In this document: positions 18,915 to 26,947 of the stretch, piece after piece | How positions within the stretch are numbered: position 1 is the first letter of the stretch | Layout: each line of letters opens with the position of its first letter | Source of the DNA: CAZKWG01 sp964615375 | Lineage (GTDB): Bacteria; Myxococcota_A; UBA796; CAZKWG01 | Reading direction: 5' to 3' | NCBI GenBank assembly: GCA_964615375.1 | Contig: CAZTOW010000002.1 | Location: forward strand, 310,001 to 374,000 | Length of the DNA stretch: 64,000 nucleotides | Made by a program: the position numbers and the translations under genes | The notes under the pieces: generated by a model | What the model saw: the letters and a program-made list of their open reading frames with translations, nothing else | The model's database searches: none | What the model was told of the DNA's origin: nothing

Positions 18915-20683
18915 CCCCCCTCGTGCTCCCCCATCTCCTGTTCATCACCAGCGCGGCCGCGTCTTCCTCGAGCCTCGTGTCCTGGGATCTGGACACGACG
19001 GACGGGGGGCTGTCCGCCTACGGCGAGACGGCGCAGTGGAGCTGGGGTGAGCTCAGCGGGGGCCCGCAGACCGATGAGCACGTCTACGCCTGGGGCACGG
19101 GCGTGGGGCGGCCTTACCTGAACGACTCCCTGGATTACCTGCAGCTCCCGAGCTTCGATCTGTCCACCTCGGCGCGCCCTGTGCTGCGCTTCTACCACTG
19201 GTACGAGGTGGACGCGGACGGCACCGACGCGGGCTGGCTGGAGTTCTGGGACGGCAGCACCTGGTCCCGGGCCGAGCCCATCTACGACTACCCGACCGAG
19301 GACGGCTACGCGGGCAACAGCAACGGCTGGCACCCCGCCTGGTTCGATCTGCGCGGGATCGCCGACGCGACCTACCTCCGCTTCGCCTTCGTCGCCGACG
19401 AGCGCGTCGCCCTGGCGGGCTGGTTCGTGGACGACATCGAGATCCTCGACGGAGACCCGGTCCCGCCCTCGGTGACCCTGGAGACTGAACCCGAGGACAC
19501 CCAGGACCTGGACGGCCCCTACACCGTGCAGGCCTGGGTCCAGGACGACCTCCTCGCCCCCAGCGCCACCCTGCTCTGGAACACCGGAGAGGAGTCGGGC
19601 GTCGTGGAGATGACCGAGGAGTTCACGGGCTTGTTCCTGGGGGAGATCCCGGGTCAGGCCCCGGGGACCACGGTGCGCTGGCGGGTGGTGGCCAGCGACG
19701 GCACCAACGAGAGCGCCCAGCCCGAGACCGGCTACGAGAGCTTCCGGGTCTACCTGGCCGCGCCCACCGGGCTCACGGGCCCCAGCGGGCGGGTGGTCGG
19801 CACCACGGTCCCGCTGCAGTGGACGCCGCCCGAGAGCGATCATGCGGTGCTGGGCTACCACGTCTACTGCGACGACGTGCTGGTCACCACCAACACCAAC
19901 CCGCACGCCGACGCGCCCCTCTGCTCCAGCGCCCCCCGCTTCTCCGTCAGCGCCGTCTACCGGGAGGGCGAAGGCGACCTCTCCGACCCGCTGACCCTCA
20001 ACGCCGCCATCCCCACGGTCACCGCGATGGAGCCGGACAGCGCCTGGCAGGGCGAGCGGGTCCGTCTGCAGGTCTCCGGCGAGTACCTGCTCCTGGTCCC
20101 GGGCGAGGTCAGCCTGGACCTGGGCGAGGGCGTGCAGGTGGAGGACGTGGAGATCGTGGACAGCAACACCGCGATCTTCACGCTCGTCATCGACGCCGAG
20201 GCCCCGGTGGGTGATCGCGAGGCGACGCTGCTGACCGGCGACACCCCGCTCCCCCTCCCCTCCCCCCTGACGCTGCTCGACGGCGAGAGCCGCCCGCGCC
20301 TGCTGAGCGTGAGCCCGGACGCCCTGACCCAGGGGGAGACCTACACCCTCGAGATCACGGCCAACGCCGACTTCGAGGGCGAGCCCACCCTGGACCTGGG
20401 CGAGGGTCTGGTGGTGGAGGCCATCACCTGGAGCGGCGCGGAGGCCGTGGCCACGGTCGCGGTCACCTGGAGCGCCCCCATCGGAGAGCGGGCGATCGAG
20501 GCGGATGACGGCGCGCGGGTGCTGGAGGGCGCCACGCTCCGGGTGCGCAACGCGGCCACGGATCCCCAGCGGGCGTGCAGCCAGTCGGGGGCCCGGGGTT
20601 CGGGGCTGCTGGGCGCGCTGATCGCGGGGCTCGCGCTGCTCAGGGCGCGGCGCGGCGCTGGCCCAGCCCCACGGTCACGTTGA
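18911..20683 (+). CDS. Multi-domain surface protein with MYXO-CTERM-like tail
   Basis: A 590-residue exported protein. A weak signal peptide lies in the first ~20 residues. About 20-185 look like a jelly-roll or MAM-type domain (WDLDTTDGG, FYHWYEVDADG, GWFVDDIEILDGD), as seen in bacterial metallopeptidase and surface proteins. Beta-sandwich modules follow: an fn3-like unit near 300-385, and two IPT/TIG-like units (VTAMEPDSAWQGE, LLSVSPDALTQGE). The tail is ACSQSG, a hydrophobic helix and RARR plus a ten-residue extension, a MYXO-CTERM-like signal of atypical form. The start is a GTG overlapping the upstream stop. Its last 44 bases overlap a convergent gene. Confidence 0.78.
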   Translation: MTPLVLPHLLFITSAAASSSSLVSWDLDTTDGGLSAYGETAQWSWGELSGGPQTDEHVYAWGTGVGRPYLNDSLDYLQLPSFDLSTSARPVLRFYHWYEVDADGTDAGWLEFWDGSTWSRAEPIYDYPTEDGYAGNSNGWHPAWFDLRGIADATYLRFAFVADERVALAGWFVDDIEILDGDPVPPSVTLETEPEDTQDLDGPYTVQAWVQDDLLAPSATLLWNTGEESGVVEMTEEFTGLFLGEIPGQAPGTTVRWRVVASDGTNESAQPETGYESFRVYLAAPTGLTGPSGRVVGTTVPLQWTPPESDHAVLGYHVYCDDVLVTTNTNPHADAPLCSSAPRFSVSAVYREGEGDLSDPLTLNAAIPTVTAMEPDSAWQGERVRLQVSGEYLLLVPGEVSLDLGEGVQVEDVEIVDSNTAIFTLVIDAEAPVGDREATLLTGDTPLPLPSPLTLLDGESRPRLLSVSPDALTQGETYTLEITANADFEGEPTLDLGEGLVVEAITWSGAEAVATVAVTWSAPIGERAIEADDGARVLEGATLRVRNAATDPQRACSQSGARGSGLLGALIAGLALLRARRGAGPAPRSR

Positions 20684-21194
20684 GCTCCAGGAAGCCGTAG
20701 ACCCGCGGCCCGAGCGCGTCGGGGAAGACGACCACGCTCAGGTCGCCGCCCACGCCCAGGCGATCGTCCAGCATGCGCTCCTCGACCGGGAGCAGCGCCC
20801 CCAGCCCCAGCTCCGCCCCGCTGCGGTGCCGGATGCCCGGCAGCGAGCCCAGGGCCGCCTGAAGCGGGTTCTCCTGCGCCAGGGAAAGCTCGACCTCGTG
20901 GTGGTGCGCGAAGCCCACACGCCCGTACAGGCGCTCGCCCAGCGGCGTGCGCGCGCCCACGAAGAGCCCGCCCCAGCTCCGCAGATCCTGGCCCGCCACG
21001 CCCTCGCGCCCGCCGAGCTCCAGGGCGGCGCGCTCCCCCTGGAGGAGCAGGCGCCCGACGGCGTAGCCCGAAGCCGAGGGCGCGCCGTCCCCGTAGGACG
21101 AGGGCGTGCCGACGCCGCCGCCCAGCCCGCCCGAGCCCGCCAGCCGGTAGTCCCCGGACCCCGCCAGGGCCGCCGTCACGAAGAGAAGGATCAT
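20640..21194 (-). CDS. Small outer-membrane beta-barrel-like protein
   Basis: A 184-residue exported protein with a signal peptide (MILLFVTAALAGSGDY). The mature part has alternating hydrophobic strands (YAVGRLLLQGER, LFVGARTPLGERLYGRVGF, VYGFLELNVTVGL), suggesting an eight-stranded barrel or a related beta protein. No family recognised. The start has GGAGGAAGG immediately upstream. The ATG overlaps the stop of the larger barrel gene (ATGA), so the two are a translationally coupled pair. Its C-terminal coding region overlaps the 3' end of the MYXO-CTERM gene on the other strand by 44 bases. Confidence 0.7.
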   Translation of the reverse strand: MILLFVTAALAGSGDYRLAGSGGLGGGVGTPSSYGDGAPSASGYAVGRLLLQGERAALELGGREGVAGQDLRSWGGLFVGARTPLGERLYGRVGFAHHHEVELSLAQENPLQAALGSLPGIRHRSGAELGLGALLPVEERMLDDRLGVGGDLSVVVFPDALGPRVYGFLELNVTVGLGQRRAAP

Positions 21195-22084
21195 CCTTCC
21201 TCCTGCTGCGGCTGGAAGAACCAGCCGAGGCCCGCGGAGACCGAGAACGTGTCCGTGGGGTTGTTCTGAGCCCACACCGTGCGCAGCACCGTGAGCGAGA
21301 AGGTGGGCGCCCGGCCCTGCCCGAAGACCCCGAGCTTGAACCCGACCTGCGCCTGCCGCGCCGCCAGGGTGGACCACACGTCGGGCGCGGTGAAGTCCGC
21401 CTGGCCCACGTCCAGGCCGCCCAGGCGGAAGAAGCTGTGGACGGCGGGCCCCAGGCCCCAGGAGGGCCAGACGGCGACCATCCCGGCCGCGGAGATCGCG
21501 ACCTCGTCGTCGAGGTTGACCTCCGCCACGTCGAAGCGCCGCCAGTACCAGGCGTCCACGCTGGCGCGGTACCAGCCGGCGCCCAGCACGTCGGTGCGCC
21601 CCAGCGAGAGCCCGCCGCCGATGTCGGTCTGGCCGTCGCCGAGGGTCGTGAGCCGCTGACGATCATCCGCGTAGAGCTCGCCCGTGCGCACGCCCGAAGA
21701 CAGGCTCAGCGTCAGCGGGCGCCCGTAGAGCTCGTCCAGCACGCGCACCTTGAGCTGGCCGCCGATGTCGCCCAGGCCCGCGCTGGTGACGCACCAGCCC
21801 TCCACGGGAGCCGCCGCGCGACAGGCCTCGGGATCCTGGGCGCGCGCGCTCTCGAAGGGGATCTTGACCTCCACCTCCACCCCGCGCCGCAGGCCCGCGG
21901 TCCAGACCCCCGTGAACCCCATGGCCGTGATCGGCGAGACGAGGTCGCGCGCGTCGCCGCTGCCGGCGTCGAAGGCGCTGTACTGGAAGTAGTCCAAGCC
22001 GAAGAAGAGGTTCTGTTCGTCCGCGTCCAGGGTCCACGGGCCGTCGCCTGCCAGGGCCGAGCTCAACGTCAAGAACCACAGCAC
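21191..22084 (-). CDS. Outer-membrane porin-like beta-barrel protein
   Basis: A 297-residue exported protein. A short signal peptide (MLWFLTLSSALAGDG) precedes aromatic-rich strands such as LFFGLDYFQYSAF, WYRASVDAWYWRRF and FSVSAGLGWFFQPQ, with Gly-rich turns. This is the pattern of a transporter-type barrel of the kind often annotated as a DUF3187 or OmpL-like protein; I cannot choose a family. The start is a GTG with GGAGG four bases upstream. It diverges from a Ser/Thr kinase gene across 73 bases and is coupled to the small barrel gene behind it. Confidence 0.7.
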   Translation of the reverse strand: MLWFLTLSSALAGDGPWTLDADEQNLFFGLDYFQYSAFDAGSGDARDLVSPITAMGFTGVWTAGLRRGVEVEVKIPFESARAQDPEACRAAAPVEGWCVTSAGLGDIGGQLKVRVLDELYGRPLTLSLSSGVRTGELYADDRQRLTTLGDGQTDIGGGLSLGRTDVLGAGWYRASVDAWYWRRFDVAEVNLDDEVAISAAGMVAVWPSWGLGPAVHSFFRLGGLDVGQADFTAPDVWSTLAARQAQVGFKLGVFGQGRAPTFSLTVLRTVWAQNNPTDTFSVSAGLGWFFQPQQEEG

Positions 22085-22157
22085 GGGACCTCCAGCGGTT
22101 CACCAGCGACCGATAACGGAATACACTTCGCTCATCCATCGGAGCGGGCGCGCCCTC

Positions 22158-24170
22158 ATGAGCGAGCCACAGACCTGGGCTGCGGCTTCGGGTGATCGAA
22201 GCTACCGGATCCTCGAGCGCATCGGGCGCGGAGGCTTCGGAGAGGTGTACCGCGCGCGCCTCCAGGGGCGGACCGGCTTCGAGAAGGAGGTGGCGATCAA
22301 GATCCTGCACGCCGGAGCCCCCGGGCAGGAGGAGTTCGCCGCCCGCATGCGCGACGAGGCCCGCGTGCTCGCGCTGCTGAGGCACCGAGCCATCGTCGGC
22401 GTCGAGGACCTCCTGCAGATCGGCGAGCGCACCGCCATCGTGATGGAGCTCATCGAGGGCGCGGACCTGGCCGCCTTCCTCAAGCTGGGCCCGGCGCCGC
22501 CGCGCGCGTCCGTGGAGATCGCCCGGGACGTGGCCTGGGCGCTCGCCGCGGTCCACAGCGCCGTCGATCCCGCGACCGGCGAGCCCATGCAGCTGGTCCA
22601 CCGCGACGTGAAGCCGGCCAACATCCGCATCACGCCCTCCGGTGACGTCAAGGTGATGGACTTCGGCGTCGCCCGCGCCCGCTTCGTCGATCGCGAGAGC
22701 CGCACCGAGTCGCTCTCCTTCGGCTCCTGGGGCTACATGGCGCCCGAGCGCTTCGACGACCACGAGAGCGCCGCCTCGGACATCTACGCGCTGGGCGCCG
22801 TGCTCTTCGAGAGCATCGCCGGCGTGCGGCTCAAGCAGCTCTCGGTGAACCCCGACAAGCACCGCCGCGCGCTGGTGGGCGCGCTCCAGGGCGCGGAGGT
22901 GGACAGCCCGCCGCTGCTGGCGCTCATCGAGCGGATGATGAGCTACGAGCCCGAAGCCCGACCGGGCGCCGCCGAGGCCGCCTCGGAGCTCCGCGCGCTG
23001 GCGCCTTCGCTGCCCGGCGCCTGGCTCAACGACTGGGCCGCCGCCACCCTCCCCCGCCTGGCCCGGGAGGCGCCCGACGCGGTGCTGCTGCCGGTCACGA
23101 GCTCCTCGCCCTCTCCTCGAGGCGCCCCGGCCCCGGGCGCGCCGGCGCTCCCCTCCCCCCTCGACGCCCCGGACGCCGCCCAGGTCGCCCGCCCGGCGAG
23201 CCCTCACCCGCTGATGGCGCCCCCGGGGCTCGACGACGCAGACTCCGGCCCCATCTCCACCGGCCCGGTCGAGACGGTGTCGCTGCCCCTCACCCAGGCC
23301 GCCGCGCCCCCGCCCGTCGCGCCGGTGGAGCCCGCCCAGGAGGCCCCCGAGGCCGCGCCCGAGGAGGAGGCCACCGCGCCCTCCACCTTCGGCCTGAGGT
23401 CGGGCGTCGCGCTGGGCGTGCTGCTCGTGCTGGCGCTGGGCGTGGGCGCCGTGCTCGCGCTGCGCCCGGACCCAGCTCCAGAGGCGCCGGCCACCTCGGC
23501 GAGCGCCGCGCAGGACCCCTCGACCGGACCCGCCCAGACCACGACCTCCGCCTCTGAGAGGACCCCCGCCAGCTCGGATGGCCCACCTCCAACCCCTGAG
23601 AGCGCGATCTCCTCCGCCAGGACCAGCCCCAGCCCCTCAGGGAGCGCCGCCACCCGCCCCGGAGGGGTCAGCGCCCGCGGCGCCGAGACCGCGCCGAGCG
23701 CCGCCCGGAGCTCTGAGCCCCAGCCCCCCGAGAGCTCCCCGGCCACCTCGAGCGTCGCCCCTCCCGCGCAGGAGGCCACCCTGGTCGCGACGCCGGAGAG
23801 CGCCCCGACCGCCACCGAGCCCGCGCCCGCCGACCCCGAGGCCGCGCCCTCGACCGCCGTCCGCGAGCTGAGCGGGTCCTGGCAGGGAGAGGCCTTCGAC
23901 CGCCCCATGACCCTGCGCCTCAGCTTCCACGCCGACGGCTCCGTCACGGGGACCGCCCGCAGCCGCCTCGGCGCGGAGGAGGTCTCCCGACCCGTGAGCG
24001 GCAGCTTCCGCGCGGGCGGCGCGGGCGAGGGCGAGCTCACCCTCACCGAGTCGGAGGGCCCCCGCCCGATCACCTATCAGGGGAGCCTGCGCCAGGGGAC
24101 GATCAGCGGCGACATCCTGGTCGGGGGGCGCTCACGGGGGACGTGGTCGGCGCGGTTGCAGGCGCCCTGA
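22158..24170 (+). CDS. Membrane-anchored Ser/Thr protein kinase
   Basis: A 670-residue Hanks-type kinase. The cytoplasmic domain (about 15-290) has the Gly loop GRGGFGEVY, VAIK (Lys48), HRDVKPAN (148-155), DFG (168-170) and APE (195-197), so it should be active. A Pro/Ser-rich linker leads to one membrane helix (about 415-437), a 130-residue Ser/Pro/Thr-rich stalk and a C-terminal ~100-residue beta domain (SGSWQGEAFDRPMTLRLSF...) that would lie in the periplasm as a sensor. No PASTA or PEGA repeats are evident. A cardiolipin synthase gene starts one base after its stop. This architecture is common in Myxococcota; the ligand is unknown. Confidence 0.9.
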   Translation: MSEPQTWAAASGDRSYRILERIGRGGFGEVYRARLQGRTGFEKEVAIKILHAGAPGQEEFAARMRDEARVLALLRHRAIVGVEDLLQIGERTAIVMELIEGADLAAFLKLGPAPPRASVEIARDVAWALAAVHSAVDPATGEPMQLVHRDVKPANIRITPSGDVKVMDFGVARARFVDRESRTESLSFGSWGYMAPERFDDHESAASDIYALGAVLFESIAGVRLKQLSVNPDKHRRALVGALQGAEVDSPPLLALIERMMSYEPEARPGAAEAASELRALAPSLPGAWLNDWAAATLPRLAREAPDAVLLPVTSSSPSPRGAPAPGAPALPSPLDAPDAAQVARPASPHPLMAPPGLDDADSGPISTGPVETVSLPLTQAAAPPPVAPVEPAQEAPEAAPEEEATAPSTFGLRSGVALGVLLVLALGVGAVLALRPDPAPEAPATSASAAQDPSTGPAQTTTSASERTPASSDGPPPTPESAISSARTSPSPSGSAATRPGGVSARGAETAPSAARSSEPQPPESSPATSSVAPPAQEATLVATPESAPTATEPAPADPEAAPSTAVRELSGSWQGEAFDRPMTLRLSFHADGSVTGTARSRLGAEEVSRPVSGSFRAGGAGEGELTLTESEGPRPITYQGSLRQGTISGDILVGGRSRGTWSARLQAP

Positions 24171-24171
24171 G

Positions 24172-25647
24172 GTGGACACGGTCTTCCAGCTCCTGACCAG
24201 CGCCGAGCGCGAGCTGGGGCTGTGGTTCTGGGGTCACGCGATCGGCGAGCTGCTGGGCCTGCTCAGCGTGCCCTCCGTGCTCCTCCAGCGGCGCGGGCGG
24301 CCCACCGCGGCGCTGGTCTGGATCATGGCGCTGCTCTCCATGCCCTATGTGGGGCTCATCCTCTGGTGGTTGATCGGGCGGCGCCACCTGGCTCGCCGGC
24401 GCGCCCGGCACCTCCGGGCCTCCACCACGGTCTCCCAGCTCCTGGAGGCGCGCGCCCTGCTGGCCCCTCCCCAGCAGCTCCCGCCGGGGCTGCCTGTCCC
24501 CAGCGGGCGCGCGGCCCCGGGCCTCTTCGCGCCGGTCGGGGGGAATTTCGTGGATGTGCTGGTCGACGGGGACGCGGTCTACGCCTCGCTGGAGGAGATC
24601 ATCGGCAGCGCCCAGCACCACGTCCACCTGCTCTTCTACATCTGGCAGAACGACGCCACCGGCCGGCGCTTCCGGGACCTGCTGGTGGCGAAGGCGCGCG
24701 CGGGGGTGGAGGTCCGCCTGCTCTACGACGCCGTGGGCAGCCCTGGCCTCAACGCCGCCTTCCTCGCGCCCCTGCGCCAGGCGGGGGCCAGGACCGGGGC
24801 CTTCCTGCCCGTGCGCCTCTCCCGGCGCCTCACGCTCAACTTCCGCAACCACCGCAAGATCGTGGTGGTGGACGGCCAGCAGGCCTACACGGGCGGGCTC
24901 AACGTGGGCGACGAGTACAAGGGAGACTGGCACGACGTCGGGATGCGCCTGCACGGGCCGGTGGTGGACCAGCTCCAGCAGGTCTTCGCCGACGACTGGC
25001 TCTTCGCCACGGGCGAGGACATCGTGCTGCCGCCCTACTTCGGCCAGCACACGCGGCTCCTGCAAGCCGGGGTGGATCTCCCGCTGGGCGAGGACCCCGC
25101 CGCGACCTGCTCGGTGGTGGCCAGCGGCCCCGACCAGCGCCACAACCTCACGCACGACACCTTCGTGATGGCGATCAACGAGGCGCGCGAGCGGATCTGG
25201 CTCACGACGCCCTACTTCATCCCCGGGCCCACGCTGCTCACGGCCCTGCGCTGCGCGGTCTACCGGGGGGTGGACGTGCGGCTCCTGCTGCCCGAGCGCA
25301 ACGACGTGGCCATCGTCAAGCTGGCGGCGCGCTCCTACTACTCGGAGCTGCTCTCGGCCGGTGTGCGCATCTTCGAGTACCGCCCCGCCGTCCTGCACGC
25401 GAAGATCCTCGTCTTTGACCGCGAGCTCTCCGTGCTGGGCAGCGCCAACCTGGACACGCGCAGCTTCCAGACCAACTTCGAGGTGAGCTGCTTCATCGCC
25501 AGCCGGGCGGCCAACGCCACGCTGGCGGGCCTGTTCGAGCGCGACCTCGCCCAGAGCCAGGAGATCGTCCTGGAGGACCTCTCCCCGGCGCGCACCTGGG
25601 ACCGCCTGCTGGAGTCCACGGCGCACCTGCTCTCGCCGCTGCTGTGA
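24172..25647 (+). CDS. cls: Cardiolipin synthase (phospholipase D type)
   Basis: A 491-residue membrane enzyme joining two phosphatidylglycerols into cardiolipin. Two N-terminal membrane helices (about 20-70) precede two PLD active-site motifs: NHRKIVVVDG (about residues 224-233, with GGLNVGDEY after it) and LHAKILVFDR (about 405-414, with GSANLDTRS after it). Length matches ClsA-type enzymes. The start is a GTG one base after the kinase TGA, indicating coupled expression. It ends nine bases from a convergent gene. Confidence 0.92.
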   Translation: MDTVFQLLTSAERELGLWFWGHAIGELLGLLSVPSVLLQRRGRPTAALVWIMALLSMPYVGLILWWLIGRRHLARRRARHLRASTTVSQLLEARALLAPPQQLPPGLPVPSGRAAPGLFAPVGGNFVDVLVDGDAVYASLEEIIGSAQHHVHLLFYIWQNDATGRRFRDLLVAKARAGVEVRLLYDAVGSPGLNAAFLAPLRQAGARTGAFLPVRLSRRLTLNFRNHRKIVVVDGQQAYTGGLNVGDEYKGDWHDVGMRLHGPVVDQLQQVFADDWLFATGEDIVLPPYFGQHTRLLQAGVDLPLGEDPAATCSVVASGPDQRHNLTHDTFVMAINEARERIWLTTPYFIPGPTLLTALRCAVYRGVDVRLLLPERNDVAIVKLAARSYYSELLSAGVRIFEYRPAVLHAKILVFDRELSVLGSANLDTRSFQTNFEVSCFIASRAANATLAGLFERDLAQSQEIVLEDLSPARTWDRLLESTAHLLSPLL

Positions 25648-25656
25648 GGACCAGCC

Positions 25657-25998
25657 CTACTTCACGCTGGAGAGGTAGGCGTGCAGGTGGTCGATCTCCG
25701 GCGCCATCTGCGGCAGCGCGGCCATGAGCTTCGTGTCCCGCTTCGGCGTGTAGCCCGGGGGGTAGGTCGCGTGCAGGACGCGCGCCTCCAGGAGCTCGCG
25801 CGAGGCCCCCGCCACCTCCGGGCCCACGGCGCCGGGCAGGCGTGGATCGGCGTTGTGGCAGGCGCCACAGGTGGTCTTGTAGACGGCCCGGCCCCGGACG
25901 GCGTCGCCGCCGGTGTTCGCCACGGCGCTCTCCCCGCCGCCGCAGGCGATGGTGAGGGACAGCGCGGCCAGCGCGGCAGCTCGCGTCGCGTTCGACAT
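25657..25998 (-). CDS. Small cytochrome c lipoprotein
   Basis: A 113-residue class I c-type cytochrome. The signal peptide ends SLTIAC (probable lipid Cys19, lipobox slightly off consensus). Haem attachment is CGACH (Cys44, Cys47, His48). The distal ligand is Met92 or Met98 in LMAALPQM, before the closing helix EIDHLHAYLSSV. It faces a divergent gene for a PuuD-like membrane protein across 185 bases. In PuuD urate hydroxylases a cytochrome c domain is fused to that membrane part, so this may be the detached electron acceptor. A general respiratory role is equally possible. Confidence 0.88.
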   Translation of the reverse strand: MSNATRAAALAALSLTIACGGGESAVANTGGDAVRGRAVYKTTCGACHNADPRLPGAVGPEVAGASRELLEARVLHATYPPGYTPKRDTKLMAALPQMAPEIDHLHAYLSSVK

Positions 25999-26183
25999 CT
26001 CCGACCTCTCTGGTGGTGCGTTCTGCGCTACCGTCTATCCACGCCCCGGCCGCCCAGGAAGCGCTCAGGGTGGACAATGGATTGGATTGCTGCTCACCCT
26101 TCGACACCCCGTATGGCGCGAACCCCTTGCGTGTTAGTGTGGGTTCGTCCACGCCACCTCGCCCCACCCCCGGGAGGTATCCG

Positions 26184-26900
26184 ATGTTCGCGCTGTTCAC
26201 TGGAGAAGGGCTCTCGTTCCTGCTGCGATGGATACACTTCCTCGCCGGCATCACCTGGATCGGGCTGCTCTACTACTTCAACTTCGTGCAGGTCCCCTTC
26301 TTCGCCGAGACCGAGGCGCCCGTGCGCAGCGGCGCCATCGCCAAGCTCGTGCCCCGCGCCCTCTGGTGGTTCCGCTGGGGCGCGATGTTCACCTTCCTCT
26401 CGGGCGCCGGCATCATCACCTACCAGATCGTGGACCTCGGCGCGGCCGTCATGACGCTCTCCTGGGGCGTGATGATCTCCATGGGCGCGCTGCTGGGCAC
26501 GCTCATGTTCCTCAACGTCTGGCTGATCATCTGGCCGAAGCAGAAGATCGTCATCGCCAGCACCCAGGCGGTGCTCGCCGGGGGTCAGGCCGACCCCGCG
26601 GCCGCCGACGCCGGGGCCCGCGCCTTCGTCGCCAGCCGCACCAACACGCTCTTCTCCATCCCGATGCTCTTCTTCATGGGCGCCGCCAGCCACCTGAACC
26701 TGACGGGCGACATCAAGGCGGGCATGGGCATGGCCATGGGCATCCCCACGCTGATCATCCTGGCCATCGAGGCGAACGTCCTCTTCGGCAAGAAGAACGT
26801 CGGCTTCTCCAAGCTGCTGGAGAAGCACACCAGCGTCATGCACGCGGGCCTCGGCCTCGCGGTCCTCTTCTACCTGCTGATCGACGGCCTGATCGCCTGA
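26184..26900 (+). CDS. PuuD-like membrane protein without the cytochrome c domain
   Basis: A 238-residue protein with about six membrane helices. It matches the membrane portion of the PuuD (urate hydroxylase) family: RWIHFLAGITWIGLLYYFNF at 15-34, PRALWWFRWGAMFTFLSGAG, and SRTNTLFSIPMLFFMGAASH at 151-170. His18, His170, His215 and His220 lie in or near helices. True PuuD is about 400 residues with a C-terminal cytochrome c domain, which is missing here. The start has GGGAGG six bases upstream. I do not call it a urate enzyme, because many such short proteins have no tested function. A perfect hairpin terminator follows it. Confidence 0.78.
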   Translation: MFALFTGEGLSFLLRWIHFLAGITWIGLLYYFNFVQVPFFAETEAPVRSGAIAKLVPRALWWFRWGAMFTFLSGAGIITYQIVDLGAAVMTLSWGVMISMGALLGTLMFLNVWLIIWPKQKIVIASTQAVLAGGQADPAAADAGARAFVASRTNTLFSIPMLFFMGAASHLNLTGDIKAGMGMAMGIPTLIILAIEANVLFGKKNVGFSKLLEKHTSVMHAGLGLAVLFYLLIDGLIA

Positions 26901-26906
26901 GACGTC

Positions 26907-26926
26907 TGAACAGGACTTGAACAGGA
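26907..26926 (+). repeat. 9-base direct repeat before the terminator
   Basis: TGAACAGGA occurs twice with two bases between (period 11), filling the space between the PuuD-like stop codon and the terminator hairpin. Confidence 0.6.
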
Positions 26927-26946
26927 AGGGGGCCGCGGCCCCCTTC
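26925..26946. terminator. Bidirectional intrinsic terminator
   Basis: A perfect 22-base palindrome (GAAGGGGGCC and its complement around a central GCGC-type core) lies between the convergent PuuD-like gene and murG, ending one base before the murG stop codon. It is followed rightward by TTCTTCATTT. Symmetry means it can serve both strands. It is the only clear terminator at a convergent junction in the window. Confidence 0.75.
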
Positions 26947-26947
26947 T

